From positions 329,914,177-329,978,176 of the forward strand of contig NC_090448.1 in assembly GCF_031143425.1 (NCBI RefSeq): 64,000 nt of DNA. Direction: 5' to 3'. The stretch is from Pleurodeles waltl (lineage: Eukaryota > Chordata > Amphibia > Caudata > Salamandridae). Positions 10,848 through 23,060 of this stretch are shown here, piece by piece (position 1 is the first letter of the stretch; the number at the start of each line of letters is the position of its first letter). Under the pieces are notes generated by a model, which searched no databases, was not told the DNA's origin, and was given only the letters and a program-made list of their open reading frames with translations. The position numbers were made by a program, and so were the translations under genes.

Positions 10848-12815
10848 TGAACGGTCACCCCAAACTTTTTGCCTTCCTCCTCTTCTTTTTCTGACCTCAT
10901 TTTTGCTGGCTTTAGGACTCTGGACACTTTACCACTGCTAAAGTGCATGTGCTCTCTCCCTAAAAACGTGTTAACATTGGTTCATTCCAAAATTTGTATA
11001 TTTGATTGAAGTCCTTAGTAAAGTACACAACATGTGCCCAGGGCCTGTAAGTTGAATGCTATTAGTGGGCCTCTAGCACTGGTTGTGCCACATAAGTAGC
11101 CCCTTAACTGTGTCTCAAGCCTGCCACTGCAAGGCCTGTACGTGCAGTTACACTGCCATTTCCACCTGGCATTTAAAGGTACTTGCCAAGCCTTAAACTC
11201 CCCTTTTTCCACATATACGTCACCCCTAAGGTAGGCACTAGGTAACCCACAGGGCAGGGTGCTATGTAGGCAAAAGGCAGGGCATGTACCTATGTGTTTT
11301 GTATGTACTGGTAGTGAAAAACTTCTAGATTCATTTTCCACTACTGTGAGGCCTGCTCCTTTCATAGACCATCATTAGGACTGTCCTGATATATATTTTG
11401 TGATGGATTCTGGTCTGAAGGGGTACCCAGGTCATGTTTAGTACGGCCAGAATTGTAATTGAAAATCCTGCTAATTTGTGAGGCTGGATTTTATTTTTCT
11501 ATTTTAGAGCTGCCGCTTTAAGAAAGTGAGCGTTTCTCTGCACTTAAAACCATCTGTGCCTTACAGCCTGTCTCCAATCAGCGTCTGGTCTGTGCTGGTT
11601 GACAGCCCCCTTGTGCATTTCACCCAGACAACCACGGACACAGGACACTCAGTCACCCCTGCTTTCATCTGCATATTGAATGGGTCTTCCTGGACTGGAA
11701 GGATGGAGGGCCTGACACTTGCATTTCAAAGGCCAGTGGCCTTCCCTCACACAATGGACTGCCAAACCCCCTACTGGGACCCTGGCAGAAAGGACTTGGA
11801 TGAAAGGGGACCTGTGCACTTCATACCACTAGTTGAAGTCTCCCCCACTTTAAAGAAATTTTTGGGTATATAAACTGGGTCTCTGACCCCACCAAGTCAG
11901 ACACTTCTGGACCTACACCTGCACGCTGTCAAGAGGAACTGCCTGGCTGCCCAAAGGACTCATCTGGACTGCTTTGCTGAGAAGGACTGCTGCCCTACTG
12001 GCCTCTGACCGTGCTGAGAAGGACTCTGCCTTCCCCAAAAGTGGTCTCCAGGGGCTTGGACTGAACTCCATGTGCGTCCAAAATGAACGCACCGCCTGCC
12101 GGAATCAACGCAGCGCTGACTTCCCGACTGGAAATTCGACGCAGTGTCTCCCTCACGACAGAAAATTCAACGTATCGCCTACCAGATCGACGCAGCACCC
12201 GTGTCTACACATGCACCAGCGCATCAAGGATTTTCCCTGCATCGTCCGTCTGCATCAAAAGATCCCTGCATCACAGTGAGGAACCAAGACTGTGCACCAA
12301 AAAATGACGCAAACCCCTTGCAGAGTGGGAAGAAAAAACACATTGTCTGTGCCGCATCAGAAAATCCGACGCAACACCCTATTTTTCCACGCATCTCCTC
12401 CTCTAAGGTCTCTGTGCATGATATTTTTGATGTATACCATGTACTGTGTGTAACAAAGAGACAACAGTTCATTTCTAAGAATTAGGACTCTTTTAAACCT
12501 TTTAAAAGTGATATTTCAACTTTTTATTATTGAATCTTTGCCGTTTTGACCTTATTTTTTTCAGATAAATATTATCTATTTTTTCTAAACCTGTGTAGTG
12601 TTATTTTTTTGGTGTTTTCACTGTGTTACTGTATGATTTATTGCACAAATACTTTACGCATTGCCTTCTAGGTTAAGCCTGACTGCTCAGTGCCAAGCTA
12701 CCAGAGGGTGGGCACAGAATAATTTGGATTGTGTGTGACTTACCCTGACTAGGATGGTGGTCCCTACTTGGGCAAGGGTGTATACCTCTGCCAACTAGAG
12801 ACCCCGTTTCTAACA
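10848..12815 (+). mobile_element. LTR-like interspersed repeat (TG...TTTCTAACA) inserted in the L1
   Basis: The block starts TGAACGGTCACCCC and ends TTTCTAACA, so it is bounded by TG...CA as for an LTR. L1 coding sequence stops just before it and L1 3' tail resumes just after it. The interior has no reverse transcriptase or integrase. A cluster of degenerate TCGACGCA motifs lies at 12076-12400. An almost clean target duplication was not found (CTCTC against CTGCT). I regard it as a solo LTR or non-autonomous LTR-type element of a salamander family; orientation is provisional. Confidence 0.55.
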
Positions 12816-13108
12816 CTGCTCAATAGCAGCTCCAGCCAGAATTTTAAAAAGATTTATTATTATTTAAGTTGCTCTTTAATGTTGGCTACTGTTCCAATGG
12901 GTGTGGTGCAGTGGTCCAACTTGCACTGTTGGGTTGACTCACTGACTCGACACGTTGTCCTAAGCTATACCTTTTTTATTTGCCGCCAACGACGTTGATG
13001 TAATATTGATTATTGTGCAGCTATGGTTGTCTGACACAGAGTTGTAACTTTTGCTGCCCACTGTACACCATGTGGATGTATTGTTTAAATGCCAATAAAG
13101 AAATAAAA
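12816..13108 (+). mobile_element. L1 3' tail after the nested insertion
   Basis: Non-coding sequence ending in AATAAAG AAATAAAAAC and an A-rich tail at about 13090-13108, as expected for an L1 3' UTR with polyadenylation signal. Together with 7741-10847 it makes one insertion interrupted by the TG...CA repeat. Confidence 0.6.
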
Positions 13109-16100
13109 ACAAACAAAATCAAATCCAATGGAGAGGAAGCTTAACATGTAGACGGAGCCAAAGCACTCCTCTCAGTAGTGCCTCTTGAGGTTAATTTTCT
13201 TTTGCTCACATAAGGTCAATAACAGCTGTGCTGTTAAACTAGGGCTTTAAACTACTCTGTGGACAGCAGCTCCCTGGAGAGGTAGAACAGGCAATCAACT
13301 TCGCTTTTTGATATTATAGTTCAGATGTTATTCACAGTGAATTGTAAATTTGTATGATATAAAAATAAAAAATAAAAATTTCACAATAGATTTGCATCGG
13401 TAGGCTATTCGAAATTTGCATGTTGTGAATCATCAGACCATGGAGTGAGTGGGTTTGGAAAAGCAACTAATTTACTTGCTTTATGTGCTTTCGGCACTGA
13501 TCACAAGTGGGATCAGTATGACTCATGATGGTGTGGCCCCAAACCCCCAAATCTCCCACACTCAGGATGCCCTGCTCAGTTTGTTTTTCCCTTGTTATTT
13601 TGTAATGTATACAGTTATGTGTACATATGTCACAATGTAGTGTTGCAACACTCTTCTTCCCTGGGGAGTTAGCAGGATATCAGGTGGATACATGTTAACC
13701 TTAAACTGTAAAACTCTTGATAGAATAACCTTGTCTAGATTTCCATGCTATGTGCTTACTGCAAAGCAGTGTTATCCATTTGTCTGAAAATCAATACAGG
13801 GCAGTCAAGGTCGATGATTTCACTGCATGGCCTAATACTGTCTGGGATTCTATTGCACTACTATTGAGGAAGTAACCTCACCCACCACCTGGCAGGCGTC
13901 ATGTGGTTGAGGAGTGAAAACTATGTCAATGTTTCACAGGAACTGAAACTTTTCCTATCCTCATCCACAGCTGTTTCGGTGCTCAGAGGATGTGTGCTGC
14001 TGCCAGGAAATCAAAGGTGTTTGGCTGTACGAAGAACATGTTGGTAACTGCTTTTTGTAGTCTTAAGAGTCCATAAATATGTCTTATTTGTGGTCTATGA
14101 GATACTGGTGCAGCCCTACCCTTGGAATGCCCACACTGCCTTTGCTGTCCATCTGTCCTTCTTAATGTGCCCTAGTGTGTCACCCACTCCCAAGGCCTAT
14201 GAGATGGCACATTGATAATACCAAATGGCACATTGATAATATGGATCAGTACATCCAGAAAGAAGCCTGAAATGTACAGCCACTCGAATTACTGTATAAC
14301 AAAAGATGGTTAGCTTTATTATGCTGGCTGCATTGAAAGGATCGAGTGATGGCCCAATTTAATTTTCCTTTTGTACAATAGTTGCTGCCTTCTTCATATA
14401 TACCTTCAGAATCTATATTTTACTAGATCTACTACTGATGCCACCACCGCCTGTGCGAGGATGCCTCTGCTATTTTCCCAAAAGCATCAGGTTTTTTGAT
14501 AGTCTTGTGAAGGGGTGGGTTGGTTGTTCCAATTAGAATTGCAGACCACTGTTTGTGACCATAAGAAAGTAGAAACTTGTGGGCAGAATAGAACTTTCTC
14601 TTTGCTTGTGGAGTTGCTGATTGAGCTTTGACAAGGTTCTTGAATATATATTTAATAATGTGTGATGATGCGCCTTTGGGAGTAATGAAAATAATTTATT
14701 GTTGCTTTGTAGAAGAGTGAGTGACTCTGCCAGAAAACATGAATTCCCTTCCAATAACTGTACATCATACAGGCGAGCTTAGCTTTAACAGACTAGCCTG
14801 GTAAGGGAGATAAGTGCAAATGGTATGTCTCCTATTCCTCTAATGTTGAAGTGCTTGCAAACTCAGTTATTTCTATCCTGCATTTATCACACCAGAGATC
14901 TTGAAAGTCATTTCAGTGCTCCTTCAACTGTATATGCAGCAGAAACCTTGATAGTGTAAATATCGTAACGTGAATTATCATTGCCCTACACAGGAGTCTA
15001 AAAGTGTTTCTTCTGTTTTTGCAGGCTCATCTCATGGCTTTTCTGGTTGTGCTTCTTAGAATGCTGCAACAGTGCCTTTTCAAAAGAAAGCTTAAGATTT
15101 TCCAACACCTGGATCATTTCTGTGCCAAAACTGTTTCTAACCTCCGATGTCTGTGTGTACTGAGGACATTTTGGAATTAAACAGAGGGATCCAGATCAAT
15201 CAAACCCTGTGTCTGGATGGAAGCACTGAAGATGCTTCAGAAGAGCATCAAGGTACATTTCCGGGCCCAATACAGAAAGCTACAGCATAAGGATGCGAGT
15301 TCAGCAGCAGTAGAGCAGTCAAGTCTTGATTTCTGACTATTAGCCAAAAACATTCAAATGGAAGCAGTATATTTTTTGGGCACCTTAAACAAAACCATTG
15401 TGTACCAGTAACTTAACAGTGTGGATTGCTGCATGTTTTGTAACTTCTGTAAAGGTAAAATGATCATCCTACAGTTTTAAGTGGGTCCCAAGGCAATATA
15501 TATCACCTGCTCTTGTTCCTCATTTTTCGTATTACCAATTTACTGAGCCTTTACAGATCAGCTTTAATGATGTGAGATTTCAGTATAGGAGTAACAATAT
15601 TTACAAAATGCTTAATATGAAAAAGTATATATGGGCTGGTCACTGGAGAAGTTGCCTACGTAAGAGGAACAATATTCAGGAGCAACAGTAGAAAAGATGT
15701 GAAAATGTGAACCTGACATCGTTGGATGGTGGATAAAAAAATAAAACATTTTTTTCACAGAATGGTCAAATGGAAAAAGTCAGTACGGACGAGTACTTGG
15801 GAAGCGTTCAATTTCTGATTCTGATAACAAAATTGCATGGTTTAGTATAGTTGCTGCTTATACTATTTTATCAAATATCTCTTGCATTGAAGCCTTCCTA
15901 CATGCTGGGAATGGAAAATCATGAATAGGTTATTCAACTCTTATAGTAATTTCTACTCTCAGTCTTAATTATATTCAATTGACAATAACCCAGACAACTT
16001 CTGCAGCTCCAGCCTAGTTAGGATACCATCCAGCTGGCGAGTAGGTGTTAAAGAACAAAGAAATGAAGTACAAAGAGGTGCAAAGTGGATGGTGTTCGAT

Positions 16101-17835
16101 GAAAAGGAAAATGTGGAGTAGAGGTTGCAGAGGACTAAAAGTGCATTTTTCATTGACAGCTACTTTAAATTTGATGATTTGCATTTCCATCATCTACGTC
16201 AACAGTTCTTAACCTTTTGGCATCTGTGGACCCCCAATGAATCACGATTGAAAGCCGAGAGATTTGAAAGAATAATGGGATTTTAAAGTCCAGAATTGCT
16301 TCAAAATCGTTCCCAGAGGACACAAAGTATGTGGACAATTTACAGTACCCACATACCTTGTGCTCATGGTTTATCGGGCTGGTGGCAATAACATAAATAA
16401 ACCTTGGGTTTAGTCTCAGGCATTTGTGGTTGGGGTACATCAATTAGCAGATAGTTTTGAATCAAGCCAAGAGCGAGAAAGATGTGAAGCAAGCATTTTC
16501 CCCTGTTGAGCATTATGTGATTTTTATTTATGCCGCAGTAGCGGGATGGCCTAATGGGGTAAGGATATACTGTAGTAGCCTTGGGCATGGATTAAAGAGC
16601 AACTGTTCACAAACAACATGGTTAAGGTGTGAAGAAATGTTCCAGTGCATGTTCAAACAGGCCTAAAAGATGGTCTGGAATAAGCTGTGGGTGTACATGT
16701 TGCTACACCCTCCCAGACACTGGTTAGTAAATACACAGTGAGCAGGGTTAGGCCTCAATGTGTTATGTGGGATCATGACACCCTTCTTCAACAAAAACTG
16801 AACGTTATCAGCTTTTCACTGCAACATGAATGAATACATTAATTATTTCCTTCTGTACATGTGCTCCTCTCGCCATGTATTCTTAAATGTGATCTGCAAA
16901 GGTCTTGTGAGGACAAGGATAACCTATCTGACGAAGCCCGTGAAAACCCTTCTGGGAGTCCTAAAGGCACTAGGAGTGCTTCTGGTGAAAATGCGTTTAA
17001 GTCTTTATTCTGTTCTTATTTCTCAAATCGCTGTTCATGACAGACAGTAAAGTGAAGTGCTAAAAGTGGATCTTAAATTTGTAACGTCGCTAGATTCCTA
17101 CCTCTCAAAACAAAAATTACATTATAATACTTTTAGTAACTAAACAAAGATTTGTTTAATCCTTGTCTTTGACAACATAAAAACGAAAGCCATTTTGAGG
17201 ACACTTGAATGTTTTTTCACACTTTATTTTGAGGCTCCTTTATTCTGAAATTAGATATTTACTTGGACTTAAGCTTTCATGGAAATGGGAGCGGTTTATT
17301 TTTGTTTCCGTTCATAGCTCTTAGCTAGCTTCACTGGTGTAAAGCACGAATTTGCAACTACAGCAATGTAGTTGATTCACATGGTGCGGCTTAGAATGTC
17401 ACATTTAAGAAAAGCAACCACTGCAGCGTCAATGGTGATAACTTTTCTAGCATTTGACACTGTTGATGGCCATCACAGTGCAATTTTGATAAGGGCTCAT
17501 TAAACAAGGGTCTACAACCGCATTTACCTCTTCAATAATTTAGTAGGTGCTAATTAGTGCTGGGGATTGGAGAGAAGCAACTGGGAAGCAATAAGTCTGA
17601 AAAAAAAATCAAGGAAACAACCTATGGCAATTGTATAATAGCAGGAAGCTACTGCGTTTGAAGAGAGTTTTGAATAAGTAACAGATGTAATAGAAAAGTG
17701 GAGTGAGTAGTGTCGAGCAAAGCTGTAAAATGATTGGTCTACCCCCTCATGACATAAATGAGCGTTATCTAAAAGGCGGTGAGAGACTGACCCATATCAT
17801 ATTTCCCTGCCCACATGTAGTATAAAACCTCTCAC
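13109..17835. other. NICN1 intron 2, 5' part; no gene seen
   Basis: Mostly sequence I cannot assign. A 14-base word, ggcacattgataat, is repeated at 14202-14235. At 16205-16240 a stretch reading ttcttaaccttttgg...tgtggaccccc resembles the end of a widespread vertebrate interspersed repeat, but the evidence is weak. A tRNA-like candidate at 16535-16665 is listed separately. Confidence 0.35.
16535..16665 (+). repeat. Possible tRNA-derived SINE head
   Basis: The stretch gcgggatggcctaatggggt resembles a tRNA 5' end with an A-box (TGGCCTAATGG). A weak B-box-like GTTCACAAAC lies about 60 bases downstream at 16610. No acceptor-stem pairing or A-rich tail was established, so this is only a candidate. 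Confidence 0.25.
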
Positions 17836-18021
17836 CTGATGCCTGTACAGGGACACATAATCATGAGAACCTTCCTCTGTGTGTGGATTTGGCATCAGTC
17901 TGTAGTTCCTCAGGCAGGTGCGCCACTTCAAGGGACCTTCACCCACCTCTGCAGGCTTTCTCTGTTGTATCCGTACAGTCAGGAAGGCTGTGTAGTAATT
18001 CTTAAACTGGATCACGTGCAA
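17836..18021 (-). CDS. NICN1: Nicolin 1, coding exon 2
   Basis: Sixty-two codons, phase 0 at both ends. The acceptor is a T-rich tract ending GTGCAG (18027-18022) and the donor is GTGAG from 17835. The translated exon holds the most conserved nicolin block: QFKNYYTAFL, a Lys-Trp-x-Thr-Cys-Leu-Arg-x-Tyr segment, LMP(N)PH(T)EEG, and YVSLYRHQ at the end. A four-residue stretch after the QQRKP segment is longer than I recall in mammals. The exon explains the plus-strand frame of 227 codons at 17839-18522, which is its antisense shadow. Product: tubulin polyglutamylase complex subunit. Confidence 0.93.
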
Positions 18022-20719
18022 CTGCACAAAAAAACACAGAAACACGGTTTGAGACAATACTCTGACTGCAGCGGTCATTTAGGCTTCCCCAAAGTTTTTA
18101 ATAGTATCCCAGAGTATACATATTTGGTCATTATTGCATTCCCCCCACCCCCCGAAAAAAAACATCAATTCCCTCACCTACAGTACAAAGCAGATTGTTT
18201 TCTTCTACCAGCTAGAGAGTACACCGTAAAAATTATTGCATTTTGCAGATGGCCCAATTCACTTACAGAATTTGTGTCAGCAAAAAAGTATTTTGCCACT
18301 GAATTTGCATACTTCAGTTCATTCAGTTACCAAATATACATGCGAACAATGATGTTGTTCCAAACGAAGTTCCTCAATCACACAAAGTGGCATGACAGGT
18401 TCTCTACTGTGCTGAGGCTACAATCCCTCCCACAGACAAGGCACAGGACCTGCGCAGGGGAATCTACGAAGAAAAAAGTTGAATCATGTTCCCTGCCTTC
18501 ACTATATAGACATGTCCACTGATGTTCAGACAAAGCATGAGAATTAGTGCACAGCATTCAATAATACTGCTAAACGATGTTTAGAACTTAAATCCTATAG
18601 TATGTCTTATAGGGCCCTTCAAAGCCGATTCTGAGGAATGTGCTACATGACTAACAAAGCGGAGGATCCATACCTGCTAATACTGACATGCTTAGGGAAC
18701 TAAACCCATACATTCCTAGTTTACAGGGAGAATTTGCTTCCTGGTGCATATGCCTTTTCAAAAAATGAGGTTCACATCCACTACTTTTAATAACCAAGAA
18801 GGGCTGAGCTACAGTAGACAGGTCTAGTTACTGAACAGACCTGTGTGTGCAAGGCAAATACCTCCAGGAGGACCGAATTGCCTTTCTCAGATGTGCAACT
18901 CCATGTTTGTGAATCAAAACCATAGTGTTTCTATACTTTAATAGCACAATTCTGCCGTTCTGCAGCACTGTATATGTAGGTGTTATTAAACATAATTATG
19001 GTCCAAATTAGCAGATAGCACATTTTTTATGTGCCACCATGCATATACATGTATGCCAAGGCCCGCAGGAGAGAATCATGATCATCTCAATTATTTACTT
19101 ACAGTAGCAGTTTTGGAAATTACCATTAAAGCACCATCCTATATTTCCCATCAACACTGTAGAAGAAAATAAGGGTAGCATGTTAAGGAGGGGAGACAAT
19201 TAAGGCTAATGAGCATGGAAGAGTATTTACTGCCATGAGTTTCAGGAAATGGTTCAGGTGAAAGGCACATGATGAAAATGTTGGACTGAGTTTAATAAAG
19301 TGCTGAGTAAGATAACGGTATTAGTAACTACAGATGAAAGATGGCGTGGAGACGTCAAAAAACAGAAAGTGAGGCTTGCTTGACCAGTTATAAAATATCA
19401 ATTTTTGACTCTGGTTGTAGTGCCTAGCAAAACTTACAACTATATTCCTTTAGACACTATAAGGCCTTCTGGAATTTTTGGTAAGATCGTCTGTCCATAA
19501 CTGCGGTGGTTAACTATTTCCGAAAGAGTATCAAGTATCATTTTGTCAGATATTTGCATACACCTAAAGTATTGGGAAGGCTTTTCATTTTGGAGGGCAA
19601 ATGCAGAGAAAGAACTCCTGTTGGGGTGACTTCTGCTCAGCACAGATGAAAAGCATCTTGGAACTATTTGCAACTATGGAGCATCAAACATCCTTGTATA
19701 ACGAAATCTGGAAAATATTGGTTAAGAAGGTCAATCAAGAAGGAGTGTTCAGTTGACACTGCAGCAAAATATAGAGTGCAACGGAGCAGAAGTAGAAATT
19801 GGCAAGGCAGATCAAAGAGTTGAGCATTCAAGTCCAGAAAGCCTCACACAAGACCGTCAGCAGGATTACAGCTAAAACAATCGTGGATTAACTCCAAGGA
19901 GACAAATATGGCTTATGGTGGGGCAGTGAGAAAGAGAGTGAGAGCTGACCTATTGCAGTTCAAGGGTTATTAGGATGTGAAGAAGTGTGTGAAAAAAATG
20001 GGAGGCAGGTGATCTGGTCAAAGGGAAGGTGCTAACACATGCTGGTAAGAGAGAGAAAGCTGATGTCTGAAGGCTTGATTTGAAGGGCACCTCTTCTTGA
20101 TGTAGAACCAATTAGAAAGCTGGACATGACTTGTGAACTTTTGGACGAATGCATCGGAGACAGGATTAAGGTTTAACAAGTGATATTTTTTATACTTTAA
20201 GCAGTTATTGATCTTGCATGATGGAAAACCACTCTACTTGAAAGGATCTTCTAATAGGGATGTATACTCCTTAACCACTGGAAAAGAAGGGGTATTCCCC
20301 ATGAAAGGATTTTTATGAATTTGTGGCCTTAACTCTAGTACTGGTGAATTGCACCAAGGGGCAAAACCTGTGTTTCCTAGCAGAACTATTTGTAATAGAG
20401 GATCACTTCCCTTTTGGATTCAATATGTCCTTGAGGACGATGTAGTTCTGAGAAGGTTGATAAGCATGCTTTGAAGGACTCCATCAGTCAATGGTGCAAA
20501 GTCTTACCTTCAAAGGAAAAAAAACATTACTTTCTTGTGAAAGTAATAATGAAGGGACAATGTCCAGATCCATGTATATCTGTACATACATAATGAGCCA
20601 ATATTGACTCTTGCCAAACTATTCACTACGTCTTTATTAATTTGAAGTTTCTGCAAAACAGTTTCTTTGGCTTTTTAAGTCCATTTCTCCTTCATCTATC
20701 TCCACAGAAAATGTCATCA
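18022..20719. other. NICN1 intron 1, 3' part; nothing recognised
   Basis: No coding, RNA or repeat signature that I can support. A purine-rich stretch follows 19940. The sequence is intronic on the minus strand by position. Confidence 0.4.
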
Positions 20720-21375
20720 TAGCATTTTCCAGCACCCAACGCTACATGAAGTGGCAGAATCGCATTTCCTAGCAAGCAGCTCTTCAGGAAGCGACATCAC
20801 ATGTTTCCCACCAAAACCATCTTTAAAAGAAGTCGACAGACAAGCATACTTCATTCCCTATCACCCTTCTCCACAGGAATTGACCGACTTGGATTTCCCA
20901 GCACCCAGTGCTACAGGAAGCAGCAGCACTGCATTTCGAAACATCTACCTCAACAAGGAGACATCACTGCCTTCCTGCCAAAATCATCTTTAAAAGAAAT
21001 CACCACACAAGCAGACTTCAGTCTCCATCACCCTTGTGTATAAGCAGCATTTCCCCAGCATCTACCTCTTCACGACGTGATATGGTGATGCAATCTCTAA
21101 AAGAAGAAACCAGACAAATGCACTTCATTTTCCATCATCCATCTCCATAAGAAGGAACATCACTGCATTTAATAGCATCCACCTCTCCAGGAAAAGACAT
21201 AATTGGTTTCCAACCGAAACCATCTTTAAATAAGAAGCCAAACAAACAGACTTCATTCTCCATTTACACAGGAAGTGCCATCACTGCATTTCTAGCATCC
21301 TCTTCTGCAGGTAGTGATATCACTGCAGTTTCCAGCATTTACTTCTTCGAGAAGTGACATCACTTCCATCCATTG
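20720..21375. repeat. Degenerate tandem repeat, irregular ~105-165 bp period
   Basis: A recurring block, (t)taaaagaag followed by acaagcagacttcat and tctccatcacc, appears near 20823, 20989, 21096 and 21223, each followed by a gaag-x-gacatcac box and a gcatttc...agcatc(c/t)acctc box. Spacings are 166, 107 and 127 bases. Three overlapping 80-codon frames on the plus strand come from this repetition. Confidence 0.6.
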
Positions 21376-22229
21376 CCCTACTTTAACTCCTCAGAGTTCC
21401 CCACCACCTGGGTACCTTATCTAAACGCAAACATACACAACCGAATTGCCTCTTATTGTGTGTAAATGACTAGGGCCGGCATCCCTGATCCTCTGCAACC
21501 TACAAAGTAAGCTATATCTTGTGTCTCATGCAGCATACCATGCAGCCTATCACCACAACCCCACAGACCTAAACCACACAACTCTCAACGCATCCTCACA
21601 CAACAGAGATCCAACCTCATACATTTCCCACAAAGTACCACACACCCTGCACATCTCAATACACATTCTAACTCATTGTCAGATTCAGAGGATGTAGACC
21701 TCTGCTGTCCCTGAATACTTATTACCGGCAAGCAGAGGGTGAAGTGCTCCGGTGATAGGAATCTGAGAAGGGTCAGGGGAAGGGAGAGTAAAGACTGAAC
21801 TGGAGCTCGTTCCCAGATTGAATTGAGTCAGGCAAGGAACGTCACTGTGCAACTCTATTTTAAGAAACCAGTTCACTCTCATCAGCTGGAAAACCAGCTG
21901 GAGAAGGACAGGTGATAGTATTGAGAGTGAGGAGATAATCACAGATAAATGTACACGCTTACTGGTTTTGGCAGCGAAATTTGCTATGGGTTGCTTCAGG
22001 CCTACTATGAATACAGCTAAAAGTGTTACAAATAATCAAGAGGCATACACACCAACAAAAGTCAGTGACGCAAAATGAATCAGGGAACCAAAAGCGAGAT
22101 GGAACCAAAAAGGAAAACACAACATCAATGATGGATTGGATACAAATGCACACGGGTATGTAAACAGAGAGCCAATGCAACATACAGCACGTTGCCAGTC
22201 AAAGACTCTGACCCCTGAATAATCTTAGG
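21376..22229. other. No gene seen; possible 5' flank of a LINE relic
   Basis: Ca-rich sequence at 21530-21660 could belong to the LINE relic that follows, but no motif proves it. The rest is unassigned. Confidence 0.3.
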
Positions 22230-23060
22230 GTTTTTGGTCTGCTACTATTGACTCAGACATGACCCTAGCACCAGGGAGTGAGTATGTGAATTCATGCAGT
22301 TAGCGATCTAACGCTCCTGATGTCAAGAGTTTCCACTGATTTGTCTTCCACCGTTTTCAGACCCCCAAGCATGCCAGAATGCCTATATTAGCCCTGATTC
22401 CTGACACTATAGTGCTTATGTTTTCTCTGAATCTTGATGCTCTGCCATACATCCTACTCCAAATATCACAGACTACATCACCTATCACACACTTGGCGTA
22501 CTCTACATGACAGAAACCTTGCTTCATCCCCGCTTCTTAGACTTCCTTGTTCCCAGTGGCTACAGCATCCATTGTGCACACTGAGCAGGACTCACTGTCA
22601 TCCAAAAGTCTTTCTGGTCCTGCTCCCAAGACAAACATGTGAGACTTAACTTCATGGAGCTTCTCGCATGCCACTTCCCACTCTCTGCAACTCAGACCAC
22701 CTCATTCCATGTCATCTAAAAGCTTCTCGGGCAGAAAAAGAACTCATTCGACAAATTCTCAAATCCCCTCATCCATCCAACACTCCTATACCACCCCTTT
22801 TTTTGTGACCGCTACCTCACAGATACCCAATGTTTGGTGACTTCAAACCTCACAGACAACAAAAGTTCAAAAAAATCAAGGGGCACCCTCTTCAATCTCA
22901 TCAGCATACTCAATGTGGTACAGGACGTCAACTAACCAACACCCTACCAAGGCCTTATTTTGGACATTGTCTTCTACAGATCACTAACAATTCAATGTAA
23001 ACCATCAATACTTATTGCATATGTCACCCGGCTCACCATCGTACTCACATTTTCCTAATT
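22230..23060 (+). mobile_element. CR1-like LINE endonuclease relic
   Basis: Broken plus-strand frames keep the APE-type endonuclease order: a YMTETLLH segment (canonical TETWL) near 22485, LVPSGYSI near 22552, an EL-L-C-like stretch near 22655, a GDF segment near 22830, and VNxPT-YQGLILDIVF near 22930-22975. Stops and frameshifts abound and no reverse transcriptase follows, so the copy is a dead fragment. Subfamily uncertain (CR1/L2/Rex-like). Confidence 0.55.

Noticed and set aside
17839..18522. 227-codon plus-strand open frame
   Set aside because: It is antisense to NICN1 exon 2, which has strong family similarity and splice sites on the other strand.
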